From: Rostratula benghalensis
Lineage: Eukaryota; Chordata; Aves; Charadriiformes; Rostratulidae
Assembly: GCA_013399305.1 (NCBI GenBank)
Contig: VXAI01000196.1
Span: 1,393,700-1,457,699 of the forward strand
Length of the DNA stretch: 64,000 nucleotides
Reading direction: 5' to 3'
A program made the position numbers and the translations under genes. Positions 1 to 13,633 of this stretch are shown here, piece after piece (position 1 is the stretch's first letter; each line of letters opens with the position of its first letter). A model generated the notes under the pieces. It was not told the origin of the DNA, made no database searches, and worked only from the letters and a program-made list of their open reading frames with translations.

Positions 1-717
1 AGTATTTCATGTCACTGTTCATTTCCTCGTTACTGGATGAGATACTTAAGTGCATGTAACTACATTAATTTTCATTAATGATGCCAATTAATAAGTGGTT
101 ATAAACTTTTAACAAAATTGTAACTATATAAATCCTTATTGGTGCATTTTCATTCATTTTTTATTGGCCACATAATCAGCTAAATAACAGAATTCTTCTG
201 CTGTAAATTTGTCACTTCTGTCACAGGTTCATTAAACAATGTCTCGGGTCTTAGGTAATTCTCTCCCATACCACAGAATTAATGACAATCACAGCCTCTC
301 CCATTTACCCTGAACTGCCCTTCAGAAAATCCCACTGCAAGCAACCCAGAAGCAAGCGACTGGGTTTTGCCCAGAAGGCAACCCTGCCTTTAAGGTTGTT
401 TTTCATCTCACCTCAATTTAGCTGAATGAATCTTACACATCTGACCAAAGTTTTTGATCTAGTCTCTCTTTATACCCATGCAGAAAGGAACAGCTCTAAC
501 CGGGGTTCTTTGTTGCTACCTGTTATGGAATTAAGTAATTCATATTTGTGTAAACTGGAAATATTTGGGGAGAGGATAATAAGTGAAAAGGTTTGGTCTT
601 TTTTCAGTTTGGAATGCAACGGGAGATGAGAATGTGTTATCTGCTGAATCCCCGTAAACACCCTTGAGCAGAATTTTTCAGGGACCTTTCATTTTTTGCA
701 TGTTTACATGTTTGCTT

Positions 718-745
718 AAAAAAAAAAAAAAAAAAAATTAAAAAA
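718..745. repeat. Poly-A tract
   Basis: Twenty A residues, then TT and six more A. No LINE 3' end or processed-pseudogene body precedes it, so it reads as a simple homopolymer. Confidence 0.9.
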
Positions 746-2434
746 GAGGATGCTCTGAAACCAAGGACTGAGATATTCTGGGTAGGATTGTGATACCTAT
801 CCTTAAGGTGTCTTCTCTCCTTTTAAACAATCTGGGCTTCCCCACCCCGTCTCCAGCTGCCACTTTGTAAAGGTGCAGATCTTAATTGGCTTCTGCACTG
901 CATCTCTCAAGCCCATGTAGACATATTAGACATTCTAAAGTATTTAAATAGATTTCGATATCTGTGTTCAGGTATATACATTGTTGTGATGAAATGAAAT
1001 ATTTAAACTCTCAATAAAAAAATATACTGTGGATTTCTTTGAGAATTCTGATTTTTTTTACTCAGACTTTTGGTTTCAGCTGATCCAAACATGCGTTTTT
1101 GAAGGGGTTGGTGAGGAGTTTATCCCTGAGGTTTCACCTGGCTCCAGCTGTGAGAACAACAGATTGTCCTGGAATGCTTCATTTTAGGTGTTACTGTCTA
1201 AAGAGTATGCTACTCTCCAAATGTAAGTTACAGGCTAGATATAGAATTTACGAGAGTGATGACATACAGGGGGACAGGTTAGAAAATTGCTGCAGTTTTT
1301 TTAAACATTACCATCTATTTACCACAATAATGTTAACAATGTTTTTCTGGAAAAAAAAAAAAATACAAAGCACAGAAACCGAGAAACAACTAGCCATCAG
1401 CTAAAATCTCAGAGGGATCAGAAGAAAAAAACTTACAGAAATTAAGAAAAACGCTTCCTCTCTAGAAAAAACGCAAGACATTGAACTGCTGTTCAACAAA
1501 TGCAGAAGACAGCTCTGCTTTATCTAACAAACACTAGGGCAGTAGCTTAGCAAGTAAGCACAAGCATTCATGTCAGAATAAGTTCTGGAAACATGCATTA
1601 TGTGATGGATGTTATCTAAAATGTCTCACACAGCATTGCCATATCCATGCGAGTATGTTACAGACTAATCCTCACACCACAGAAGGAGCACAAAGACATA
1701 ATTTTACCATTGTTTTTAACCATGACCACATTTTGTCCATTAACTAGAATTCATCTTTCCCCCCACCACCCCCCGCCATATATTTCCCACATGCAGGCTT
1801 TGCTCAACTGAAAAAACTAAGAAACAAAAATATTCAACTATTGATGCTGTTTTGCATTCACTCAGCCCATCCATTTAACACCTGTAATATGCTTTCACCC
1901 TTTGGCACTGTGACATCCTTGTTTGTTAATGGAACAGATATCAGCTTCCAAACGCCCCTGGCTCTGCAAAGAGAAATGGAGCTATCGCAATTAGCATGAA
2001 TCAGCGTGTCCAGGACTGTTCTGTGTGCCTCATTTTAACCCAATAGTAATTTCAATAATAGGGTTATGTCTGCCTAGAGCAATTGGAGAGATCCCTGAGT
2101 TAGTGTCAATTGAGCTGATGTATCCACTCAGACGAGTGAAAAGCCACACGCAAGTACTCATTTATGCCCTTAAAGCAGGGAAACTTCATTAGTAAAGGTT
2201 TCCATCAGATAGGAGTCACTGATGTGGCAGTGGTGGATCTGACTCCGAAGGTTGCTCTGCCCGTACCACTAAGCTGAGTGACTGCTCTGTGGGGTTTCCT
2301 TAGACATTGTGCCTTTGTAGCTACATTTGTGATTACATATTAATTCTCCCGAACACAACTTGCAGAAACAAAGGTTTTAGGTGAGGTACTAGATAGGGAG
2401 CTTGGTCACCCCACACTCTTTCCATGGCCAGTGA

Positions 2435-2460
2435 AGAGAGAGAGAGAGAGAGAGAGAAAG
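2435..2460. repeat. (AG)n dinucleotide microsatellite
   Basis: About eleven uninterrupted AG units ending in AAAG. On the minus strand it yields an artefactual run of Ser-Leu dipeptides in an open frame. Confidence 0.95.
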
Positions 2461-3653
2461 TGACGTTTCAGAGGATAAGTCAGATCTTGGATGGAACATG
2501 TCATCCTGGAGATGTTGAAGTGACCTCTCTTCATCTTCATGGCTGCAAAAGAAACCTGGGATGAACAGGAACATAAATCAAGGGACTAAGCTGGGATAAA
2601 TGAGTCCAGCTGTTAATTCCTGAAAGAGCTGCTGGCTGTGGGTTACTTTACACAACCAGGATCTTTTTTATTTGTTTGTATTTGCTTGTGGGTCACCTGG
2701 CATTAGTTAAAGTTTAATATTCAATTAAAGAACATGTAAGATGCCTTTTTCTGCACACCCTCATTCTGCAACAGGGCACTGCCTGTTTGTTTATTGCATT
2801 AGGAAGCTATATGCATATTTTTTAAGCACTGTCAATTACAAATTACAAACGACTAGCACATAATTGTGCGCATCTTCAGATCAAGGCAGAAGTGCTTGTG
2901 CCAGTACCTGTTAGATTTGATTGGACAAGGTCACATAGAAGAACATTAAGAAATTGAGACAGAGATGTCAAAGCATTTCCAACGGCAACAACAACCTCCC
3001 CACTCATATCAACAGGGGGGAAATAGAAGCATAAATGAAATTGCATCCAAATGATTGCAATTGGAGCACATGTGTTATGGGAAAGGTTTGAAGTTAGCAC
3101 ATGTGCTGATATAGCAATATGACGATGAAGGGGAAAAAAATTCCAGCATTCAGTGTCTTTGCAGCACAGATGGTCGGGTTTGCTTTTCTGGCCTAGCTGT
3201 TCATTAAAATGAATCAGATGAATCTGGCTGTCCCAAACTGTTAGTATACGTCTCTGCCTTATTATTCTGTGCTTTGCAACAATGATGATACTATACTGCC
3301 CATGGGCCAAATAGTGCTTTGATATAGACCACGATAGGCTGCTGGTGGGTAGTCAATGCCTTAATTAACAATCCATTCAGTAGTGAAATCTAGGAAAGGG
3401 TACAAAGCACCAACTGGACCACATCTGTGGTCTAACCATGTTTTACAAAATCACTTAGTAGGTACACAGACTGTAAGCAATTATGTGTGATTAATTACAG
3501 CATCACAAATGACACCCACTTTTGGGCACTTCTTTGCCTTTCACGTTTTGGCAGAACTGGGTGGTAAACACTAGCAGAAACATTTTTTATTTTTATGTTC
3601 ATTTTTGGTTTTATGTGGCAAAGGATCTGTATAATGCAAAGAACACCAGAGAT

Positions 3654-3700
3654 TTCTTTTCTTTTTTTTTTTTTTTCTTTTTTTTTTTTCTCTTTTCCTT
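3654..3700. repeat. T-rich tract with scattered C
   Basis: Two long T runs separated by single C residues. The poly-Phe and poly-Lys frames over this tract are low-complexity artefacts. Confidence 0.9.
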
Positions 3701-4730
3701 CCGGAGAATGAATAACAGTTATGAAGAGTGTGGTGATATATGATCCTACTAGACAGCCATAAAGTGTAAATTTCCAACATGAGATGCCTGTGGGGAGGGT
3801 AGATTTTCCTTCAGCCTCACAAGTCCCACTGACATTAATGAAGGAGGCATGTCTACAACACCCCTCACTGAATAATTTACATCTGCATAGACAGAAAGTC
3901 AGAAGGCAATGCTGGAGACACATCAGAGAGCTGGCTTTAAATCAAGTCAAAAGATTGCCTGTGTTGGTGGGTGGTTTATCATTATAAAAGGAAAGCAATG
4001 CAAAGTGAAATTAAAGCTATCTTTTCAGCTTTGAGTGCTTCAGGACAGGGGGACAGTGCAGGGTTCACAGGGAGGGGTGAGAAACTAAAAAGTATGGCAC
4101 ATGGCTGAAAGATAAAGAGAATTTTAAGGAATTAAGGAATAAATTTTAAAGGTTGAATGAACAGCAAAGAGTGTCATGAACTGAAAGCCAACGTTAGAGA
4201 AATTGTTTTGGAACTTCTTTCACAAATAAATAAATTATTATTTTGAGCTAGTGGTTGTGATTTAGGCCATCAATTAGGACCAAGCCTTCAAAGGAATCTA
4301 TTTGTCAAGAGACAGACAGCTAGGAGCATCTGCAAGAGTGGATTTTATCAGATTAGGTTCCTAGAGGTTCACAACAAAACACAGATTCACACGATAGTAG
4401 CTACAGCAGCCCTAGGTGCAAAAGAGATATTACTGTGTCAGTGCAGCTAATTCTTGTTAAGCATAAGCTGCACTTTCACTGAGTACCTGATATCAGCATC
4501 CTGCCCAAACCTTAACTAATTTTCCATGGGTGACTTAAAGTGAATATGAACCACTCTAGATATAAGTTTCAGGTCAGATTTTGAATGAAAGAAAACAAAC
4601 TTCACAAAAGGATTGGGTGGATGTTTATGATGGCAAATTGTCTGACTCTCCTTAAACCAGCTGCTTTCAATAGGAAGTGGGCTGCCTTGCCTCAGTGTGT
4701 TCCTCTTTGGTTCTGAGCCAAGAACTGGGG

Positions 4731-4764
4731 AAAAAAAAAAAAAAAAAACAAACAAAAAAACCCC
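4731..4764. repeat. Poly-A with (CAAA)n and C run
   Basis: Eighteen A residues followed by CAAAC/CAAAAAAA and CCCC. The A-run-then-C-run texture recurs at about 36.1 kb. Confidence 0.9.
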
Positions 4765-7700
4765 ACCCTAATTTTGCAATAGATTCAGGAAGATGGGGAG
4801 GGGAAATTGAAGTTAAAAGAAAATGAAAATATTGTTTCACTATTTCTCCCTGATTTAATGTTTAGTTTTTATGTCAGTGTCACATAAACAGGTTTGTCTC
4901 CTAGAAGGAAAAAGAAATCAGTGATAAGGAATCTATTTTCTAGGTGTCATTTGTTTTATTTACAAGCCTAGCATGAAACAGTCAAACAGCAGGAAAGATA
5001 ATCTATTCTCTTTGGAATCTTAGCCCTGTGTTATATTCCTAGGAAGAAATTTAACATCCAGAGATAAATCTAAGCAAGAGCCCAAGAAGGAGGGCAATTT
5101 TTCCTGGTGCTTTTATGTCTTCCTTCATCTTTACATCCCTCTATGACATCTCTCCATAACCCTAACCCAACAATATTAACATCTATTCCTAGAGAACTGA
5201 ACTCTTTGTCAGCCAAGTGCAGGAATTTGAAAAAGTCCACAGATACCTGGCTCCCACCTACATTTAGGTATCTTTAGCGTAGATGGCTACACTTGAGCTA
5301 ATCACTTGAGATTCCCTCTGTAGTTTATGGAGAAAAATAGCTGCATGTAGGAGCCATCTATCTCAATCTATTTAGTTGTCAGATGTGGAACTGACTGAAT
5401 AGAAAGAAGCTTTGCAGAAAAGAGTTCTGCTGAACAAGAGGTTGACCAGGAGCCACCAGCATGCTAATGTGGTGAAGGTGGCCAGCTGCACTCTGGGCTG
5501 TGTGAGCAGGACATGATGAGGGCAGTAGAATCCAAGAGATGCAAGGAGAATGTGGAAATTTGGTTTATTAGCTTTAAGAAAAATTAAGCTGGATCTTAAC
5601 TCTGTCAGCAGCTACCTGATGGCAGAGTGTAGGAAAGGTGGAATGAGGCTTCTTTAAGGTGCACTGGGACTTGAATTGGGGTAAAAAATGCAGGTTTAAT
5701 ATGTGAAATTTTTGTTATATATTTGGAATAAATGCAGGATAGTGATGAGGGTGGTTAAGCACTTCACAGGTTGTCCAGATGGACAGCCGAATATCCTTTG
5801 CTGAAGTTATTCAAAATTTGACTGGACAACGTACTGAGCAAATTCATCCAATGGGATGTGCTTTGAGTGGTGGTTTGGACTATAGAGCTCCAGAAGTCTC
5901 TCCTCCAATATGCCTGCTTGTATAATTTGTGTCCTATAAGTAAGTATTGATTTTGCAACTATAAAGAAAAGACTGTAAAGAAAATTAGTCACTCCTATGT
6001 AAATCTATTTTATGGTTAAATCCCAGCTTTTAAAAGTGGCTTTCAGGACTGTCTCCATCGTTGAGCTTTTCAAAGCCAAAATTAATTACTCTTTTTACCT
6101 CTAAATTTATTGGTATGCTATCTAACCATCTGTCAGTCTACAGATTCTTAGCATCATCAGTGCATCTATATAACATTAGACCTTGCTGGTACTGGTACTT
6201 GTTGTATTTGGCAGTCAAACTTAAGTATCATAACAAGACTACAAATAGACATAACCTGCTGTGGTTGAGATTTAGCCATTTTTATTTAGCCGGTCAAGAG
6301 AGAAAAACAGAAGTCTCAGAGAAAACAATTTTGATTGTCTGGTATGGCCTCAAAACCCAAGAGAGAGAACACTTCTTTGTGTGAGAAGAAGCAGTTCAGT
6401 CTCTCATTCTCCCAGTGATGGAGAGTCTAAGTTATAACAAAGAAGGAAGTTTCTATTTTTATTTCTTAAGTTTTGTGTCCTTTTTCACTCTTAACTTTTC
6501 TTATTGAAGTGAAGTGAATTAAACTAAGGGTGTTCTGGGGAAAAAGTTCTAGGACATATTTGTCTGCAAAATAGCTTTCCAGTGGGTCTAATACCAATCC
6601 CTAAACTGAAAACATTTGCAATGAAAATCCTGTCAGCTGTCAGGAATAAATCTGCAAGGCTTGACTTGACTAGCAAGACCCCAGGAACTGTTGTGCTGGA
6701 TTAGCATTATTACGTTTATGCTCCAAAATCTCATTACTCTCCATGTCTCAGTCAAGGAAGTTCAGAAAACAGTAGTAAGACAAGTGGAAGGTGGAGAATG
6801 GATTTCACACATGGAGTCACTGAGATATATGGGAATCACTACATGAAAAGTGGCAGCTGAGGGGAACTAGCACAGAGGTATATAAAGCTGTGAGTGGCAT
6901 AGAGTGAGTCAGGAAAGACTTCTACTGTATCTTCTAATGAAAGAAGTAAGGGTGTCAAAAGAGGCTGTCAGAGGATGGGTTTTGAAGAAACAAGAGGGCT
7001 TTCATCTCTGCACAATGTGCAATTATGATGCCATGGAACACTGTTGGTTCTACATGCTGATGTCAGCTGAAGGAGAGACTGAGCTCCCCAAAGTACTGGT
7101 AAAAAAAAAAAAATCACTGTTAAATACAAATATCTAGCTCAAGAGTTCAAGGCACTGAAGTTTCTAAGTTTCTTACAAGGTTTGAGATGTTGAGAAAAGT
7201 CTCAGCAGGGGCATTCCTAGTCCTATAGACATTCCCTTGTCTTCTGTTTTCCAGTAATTGTTTGTGACAAGAATGACTATTCATATGACTAGCAAAAGTT
7301 GCTTCAAATAGAATAATATACATTTCTGGAAGGCCAGTATCTGCCTCAGAGACAAAATCTGTGGGGCAGATCCTTGCCTTCTTACTGTAAAGATTTGTTG
7401 CAACCTTGAAACATGGCTTCCGCTTTTGAAAATTGATAATTTCACTTATTTCAAAATTGGAAAACAAAGAGAAATATTTACTTGAAAAGTTATAACAATG
7501 TATTCTCTTTCATTTGCTGGCTGCCATGGCTTTTTCCTATTTAGTGAAAGTACTATAGTGAACAAATGTATCGGGAAATTAACATTAACAGCAGAAAATA
7601 TTTATAGATTGCTGAGTACTCAATTGTTAACATAAACGGTTAAAAAAAAGACCTTATTCTGTTGGTTGTGGAAACAAAGTTAATTCTAGATCAGCATCAT

Positions 7701-8283
7701 GCTGATATTCAAAAGACAGGATGAAACAAAAAACATTGCTATAATTAAACTCTTAAATCCATTTTTAGAAACCTATGTGTATACCCTAAAATTTGGTGGC
7801 ACTGCAGAGGTCCCCTGAAGAGTTGGCAATAACATTTTAGAAACTGTGGCAGTACAGGTTTGAGTGGGTTCCTTCTTTTCTGAGCAGACTATACCATTCC
7901 CACAGTCAGTCTAGTGGATATCTCTTCCTTGACAGATGTCCTGAATCGTGTATATGTCTTTAAAATAACTAGATAACCTTTTTAGGAGCAGTATTGACAG
8001 GAAAATACATCACACTTGTATTTCAGTCATGTTATATTCTCTTTTTTGTTTCAGTTGTTATTGTATTTACTTACATATTCATTTTTAAGGTCAGATTCAA
8101 CTTTCATCAATTTTTATATAATTCTAAAAAAGAAGTCTGTTATTTCAATCTTACCCTAGATACTTTCATTACTTATGGCTATTTTAAGAAACATCAAGGA
8201 TGTGAAACTTTTGTTTTGTTTTGGGAATTAGGTTATATAAAAAAAAATATTAAACTTCACATCTATATACCTATATACCTGTG

Positions 8284-8400
8284 TTAGTCACCTTAGTCCC
8301 CCTTTGTTGTCAGTTTAGGAACATGCAGGCTGGGGTGCAGTTCACCTCATCCTCTCTGGACAGCAAAAATAGCTCAAATCATTCTTTTCAAGTGACCATT
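8284..8400 (+). repeat. Candidate old LTR-like repeat fragment (copy A)
   Basis: Two blocks are shared in the same order with 19.02-19.08 kb. A 22-base block starting TTAGTCACC and ending CCCTTT (8284-8305) matches in about 19 of 22 positions. The 13-base block TTCACCTCATCCT (8341-8353) is identical. The spacing is 35 bases here and 27 in the other copy. Two collinear matches point to a dispersed repeat rather than chance. The style resembles solo LTRs of avian endogenous retroviruses, but I cannot name the family and see no terminal TG...CA or target-site duplication. No retroviral genes are present. Confidence 0.35.
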
Positions 8401-8948
8401 TCTCCCCATTGATTTTATTAGACAGCAGAAGTCGTAGCATACTGAAACAGTGTAGGCTAAATCACTTGTCACCTTGTTCAGACTTAAACAATTACATTTT
8501 GAAAATCAAGTATCCAAATTATTCTCTGCATTTTTTTTAACATGGAATTGCCACTGGAAGAATGAGCACAAAAATATTGAGCATAAAAATCCCAAATAAA
8601 TATTGGAATTATGCTTTAATATTTTACCCCATTTCAGCAGCACAAAAGTTTCCTTTTCTCCTCATACGGAATTGTTCAGAATTGGAAAGTACCGTAGAAG
8701 AAGGCAATTGCAGCACAGAAGCTCTCTAAGAGCAGGTTAAAGTTAGAAGTAATATAAATAAGGTCTCCAATTTTTTCTGTTCAGCTGAAAAGACATTCCT
8801 TTGCCAGAAAAATATTCTTTAGCACCTGCCATCTGTTGGTTTTAATTTGTATTGATTTTGAATTAAAATCACACTGGCTGTAAAGGATTGATGCTCAATT
8901 TTAGCAATACATAACAGACCAGACTCCTAACTGGTTCTTTAAAAGTGC

Positions 8949-8973
8949 TTTTTTTTTTTTGTTTGTTTGTTTT
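8949..8973. repeat. Poly-T plus (GTTT)n
   Basis: Twelve T followed by three GTTT units. Simple-sequence tract. Confidence 0.9.
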
Positions 8974-9284
8974 CTCCAGTCACTGGATGCAAAGAGTGTA
9001 ATGGGCTTGTTAAAACCATGTCAAACATTGCTAAGTAACATTTTCATGAGTCAGAGGTGTTGAACTCATGAATGTGATTTTTACTTTAGCCAGAGCAGTA
9101 AGTGACCTGCACTTCTGAAAGTCAAGCTCTCAAGTCTGGATTTAATTTAGCATTTGCAAAATAAATAGATGAATTGTTTTGGCATTTCATAAGCATTAAA
9201 ACAAACAAACAAGCAGATGTTGTTTTGAATAAAAAATAAATAAAACATAGACTCCAAAAGAAACATTTCAGTGGGAATCCCAAC

Positions 9285-9309
9285 TTTTTCTTTTTTTTTT
9301 TTTTTTTTT
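9285..9309. repeat. Poly-T tract
   Basis: TTTTTC followed by a run of nineteen T. The poly-Lys stretch in the minus-strand frame over it is an artefact. Confidence 0.9.
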
Positions 9310-10713
9310 AACTCAGAAAAGCAACTTGCTTTCAAATGGGGTTGAGGTGGCAAAGGTTTCTTGAAAAACTGAAGAAACAACCCCAAACTGGCATTTTCAC
9401 AGAACAATTAACAACACTTAAAAAGAGGAAATAAAACTGTGTGATACCAATTTCCGTTTCCTTTCAGACTCTCACACTTATGCTGACCACACAGGACTCT
9501 CCTTCAGCTGTAAAAGCCATAACCCTCACAGCACAAGCCAGAAGCACTGCATGCAAACCTCCCAAAATGCTTGTTAAAATAGGGTAAGAGGGAGCTCCAG
9601 CTTTGCCTTCTGCTCTGGATTTTGCCATCTGAAATTCAGCATGTTGAGAAAGTAATTCTGCTGATAAAATATTTTGAGGTTTGCAGGGGAGGTCTAATTT
9701 TTAGGTCTAAATAACATTTGTGAAAGATATTTCAAAGGCATATTGCAATATGACTTCTTAGTGATTTTGCCACTGATAACATGTCTTTTTAATAGCTTGT
9801 TTTCATTTTACCTGTTCCACATATCCTGTTTTTAATGAAGTCTGTCTGTCAACATCCTGTGTATTTACAACCTCTAAAAGCAGGTGTGATATTTACTTAT
9901 TTTAAATTTCTTTTCACTAATAGAAATTACTTGAAGGAATTATTCTATACCTGGAAAGTTTTCGAGATCCTGAGCTCGGTGGTTTTGAGATACTATTACC
10001 AAAATACTTCATCTAAGAATTAGATTCTCGCTGAGATGAATGTGTAACTTAAAATTCACGTAACTGGATGTTTATTGAATTTCTATCTATTATTTTCATT
10101 GACCACCACAATCATATTATTGGGGTATGTCACTCTCAGCTCCACATTTTTACTGCTCAGCAGCTGTGAGATAAGCACAAACCAGTATTTTGATTCCATA
10201 ACTGAATAAAATATGGCGGACCAAATTACTTACCTGTAGTCACAAAGGCCAAATTTAAAAAAGGACACAAAAATTAAATCTGTTGTTACCCATTGTAACT
10301 CATCCTGCCTAGGTAGCCAGCCAAATAAGAAAAGAAGATATACACGGGTAGCATAAGAATTTTATTTATAGACAACATTCCCAAACCGTTTTCAGTACCA
10401 AGGCGTAAATACTGTTCCAATACTAAGGTACTGGTTGTGTGCTTGACACTGGCATTAATTGTTCAGAGACAAAATCCCATGGAGTTTGGGGACCATGCTC
10501 TAAAAAAAATACGTCTTTCAGCACTAAAATAGAGCCATTTATATCAGTGCAGTATGGTGCAATCTCTCAAAACTAACCAGTGACATAATCACAATGATAC
10601 ACATTGTAAGACAGGCAACTTTACAGAAATCATCCCCATTTTTTGGGAAAAATTTCAGAAGGAATAGTGAGATATCCATGTTTACATGTATCATATTTAT
10701 ATTTTCAAATAGA

Positions 10714-10714
10714 N
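10714..10714. other. Single ambiguous base (N)
   Basis: One unresolved base in otherwise called sequence, likely an assembly or consensus ambiguity. Confidence 0.95.
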
Positions 10715-11237
10715 TTCTAGACACAAATCTAACTTGCTTGGATGCCTTTAGATATTACAGATTTATTAAGCACATGAAAGAGGTTTTTTCCCAGGTTAAA
10801 ATTTAACCTATCTAATTTGAGCTACTTAGAAATCTAGTATCTGTTCTAAATTAATTCATAAATCTCCTTCTTTAGTCCTTTTTGAGAGCGACACTTGTCA
10901 TGTGAATATATTTCTGAGATACAGACCTATCAAGGTCTTTTCCATCATGGAAATTATATTCACTAAACTATTTTTACTAATGTAATTTTGAGATGCATAA
11001 AACTTAAAGATGATTTCTACTTTGGAGCAGCTCTCCAAAGACTCTCTTTGAAAATTTAGGCCTAAAAGTCCGCTTGGAACTCACAATTAACACATATGGT
11101 AAAAAAAACCCCTTTCTGATAAATTCAGTTTTCAACAAGACCTGCTGTAAGGCTCCTTAGCATTAGAAGTAGCATTGACAGAGAAGCACACAGCTAACTT
11201 TACCATAAAGTACATTTAAAAGATTCAGACAATAATT

Positions 11238-12327
11238 TTGGAATTGAGCCTGGAAAGGAATGTCAAGGACAATAAGAAGGGCTTCTTCAAGCACATTAAT
11301 AGAAAAAGGAAGACCAGAGAAAATGTGGACCTACTGCTGAATGAGGTAGGTGCCCTGGTGTCAGAGGATGTAGAGAAGGCAGAGTTACTGAATGTCTTCT
11401 TTGCTGCAGTCTTTGTCACTAAGATGAATTCTCAGGCATCTCAGACCCTGGAAGTAAGACAGAGAGCTTGGAGTAAGAAAGACTCTACCTTGTTGTAGGA
11501 AGATCAAGTTAGAGATCATTTAGGTAAACTTGACACCCACAAATCCATGGGCCTTAGTGGGATGCACCCACAAGGGCTGAGGAACCTGATGAAATTCAAC
11601 ATGGGCAAGTGTAGGGTGCTGCACCTGGGAAGGAATAACCTCATACACCGGTACAGTTTAGGGACTGACCTGTCAATCAGAGAACAGCTGTGAGTAAAAA
11701 GAGCTGAGAGTCCTTGTGGGCAACGAGTTTACCATGAGGAAGAAATGGGCCCTTGTGATCAAGAAGACCAATGGCATCCTGGGACGCATTAAAGAGTGCA
11801 GCCATCAGGGCAAGGGAGGTTATCCCCTGCCCCTTCTACTCTGCCTTGGTGAGGACACATCTGGGTTATTGTGTCCAGTTCTGGGCCTCTCAGTTAAAGA
11901 AGGACAGTTAACTGCTGGAGAGGGTAAGAGAAGGGCTATGAAAATGATCAAGGGTATGGAGCACCTCTCTATTTAGGAAAGACTAGGACCTGGGGTTCTG
12001 TTTAGCCTGGAGAAATGAAGACTTAGGGGGGATCTCAACCATGCTTATCTATTTCTAAAGGGTAAGTGTAAAGAGGATGGGGACAAACTCTTTTCAGTGG
12101 TGACCCATGACCAGACAAGGGACAATGTCCACGAGCTGGGACATGGGAAATTCCATCTTAATATAAAGAAAATCTTCTTTCCTTTGAGGGTTGTAGAGCT
12201 ACCTGGAACAGGCTCCCCAGACAGGTTGTAGAGTCTCCTTCCATGGAGATATAAAAACCTGCCTGGACATGTTCTTGTCTAACCTGATCTGTCCCGTCCA
12301 GCCCCAACCATTCTATGATTCTGTAAT
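11238..12327 (+). mobile_element. CR1 LINE, internally deleted, defective
   Basis: A CR1 non-LTR retrotransposon remnant. Its 5' part encodes the conserved pre-RT stretch, visible as DNKKGFFKHINRKRKTREN and NEVGALVSEDVEKAELLN, followed by a TAG stop. Past the stop the frame continues EDQVRDHLGKLDTHKSMG. At about 11580 the sequence jumps straight to the region downstream of the RT palm (the 'LHLGRNN' and '[17 protein letters not shown]' stretches), so the catalytic core with its ADD motif is missing. The 3' part runs through the typical C-terminal domain with frameshifts. It ends in the CR1 tail TTCTATGATTCTGTAA at 12311-12326, which sets the orientation. The element is dead: stop, internal deletion of several hundred bases, 5' truncation. 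Confidence 0.95.
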
Positions 12328-13633
12328 TTTGACCAAAATTAACTCCGAGCAGCAAAACCACACTAATATGTTTTACCATTTGCACTTAGTCATGAGAGGG
12401 ATTTAAGCAGATGTAACTTCAGGCTCAAATACTCTGTACTGAGGTAAATATAGATAGGCAAAAGGCTTTGAAGGGATAGGGAGGAGAAGGGAAAGAGGGA
12501 GCTTGTTTGTTTGCAAGCCAGATTTATTATAACTGAAAATTGTTTGATCACTTCGCATGCTCCAGAGGTTCTCTGTGAATTTTTACTCCTAAAAGTTTAC
12601 TCAGAAGATGAAATCAATTTGCAGGGTGGATAGCACACAAAAATAACCTCTCTCTGATACATGCAGTCTTTTTAACAACATCCTCTATGAGGCACTAAAG
12701 CTTTAATATCAACAATATCCCTGAAATGAGGGGAGTGAAAAAACAAAACATGAAGTGAAGAAACTGCTATCAATTCCATTCACAGTGGCAGAATGACTCT
12801 AATAGCAGAGACATTAATGAGTCATAAATTACCATTTATAAATGCAGTGTTTAGCATTCATTTCAATGGACAACATATGGTAGCAACATTTCTAAATAGC
12901 TTGAACTGATAAATAGGCCAGTGAAGTGGCTCAATTTGTTAAAATGCTAACACATTAACTACTGCATGTGGTGGTGGCATGTTTGCATCCCTAGTGCTGT
13001 CTGTCTGCTTGTGCCTTATGGAAATAGGCACTTGTCTTGAATTTATGAACTGACACAGTCAGTCTATTTTTCATAGTGATTTATGAGGAATCACTGTTTG
13101 CAGATGAGGTGATCCATCTATGACTGTGTTAACCTCAGTCCTACCACTTTATATAGCGTGACCACAACCCACACATCTTAGCCCCTGGTACCTTGCCTCG
13201 AGTGACTGGCTGATTTCTTAGGGATATTTGAATCTGGTATTTTGTTCTTTTAAAGTAGTTACATAATGATTTGTACCTGATCATTATTACAGTGAGGTGG
13301 ATTAACACAAACAGTTCAGCCAAAACTTACCTGAGGTCATCTCTGCTCCTGTCACAGCTGCAGTGTTGCATGCATGGCATCCACAGCTGCCACTTCTTTT
13401 AGCTTATGTAACAGCAAAACTAATTTTTAGTTAAAATATAGAAATATAAGTCAGTGCTAGCTCTGAACAGAATAGGAATTCACTAGCAACTGCAACATTA
13501 TAATAGTACAAACTCTAACTAATCTTTATTGAAACTTTGAATTGGTTTGTTTCTACTTTATCTGTATCTAATTAGCTTTCTTTGGTCCTGTCAATGATGT
13601 TTGAAAACAGTTTTCATGATTGTATAAAGCCAA

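Larger units (their letters stand above)
1..8283. other. Unique AT-rich non-coding DNA, no gene found
   Basis: No frame resembles a known protein. The longest open frames here (101-144 codons) lack domains, start context and codon structure, and several are translations of poly-A or poly-T tracts. Contents are homopolymer and short microsatellite tracts (annotated separately), a possible conserved non-coding stretch near 1.94-2.2 kb, and a weak LTR-like scrap near 5.29-5.33 kb. I see nothing else in it. Confidence 0.75.
8401..11237. other. Unique AT-rich non-coding DNA
   Basis: No coding or RNA gene seen. Contains T-rich tracts at 8.95 and 9.29 kb and one ambiguous base at 10714. Open frames are short and unrelated to known families. 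Confidence 0.75.

Noticed and set aside
2876..3310. 144-codon open frame on the minus strand, the longest intact frame in the window
   Set aside because: No family resemblance, domain or signal; expected by chance on 64 kb of two-stranded DNA.
3495..3923. 142-codon minus-strand frame with a Lys-rich middle
   Set aside because: The Lys-rich part is the complement of the T-rich tract at 3654-3700; the flanks have no known similarity.
12900..13000. Possible tRNA-derived SINE head (GTGAAGTGGCTCAATTTGTT)
   Set aside because: No convincing A-box/B-box pair or cloverleaf could be laid out.
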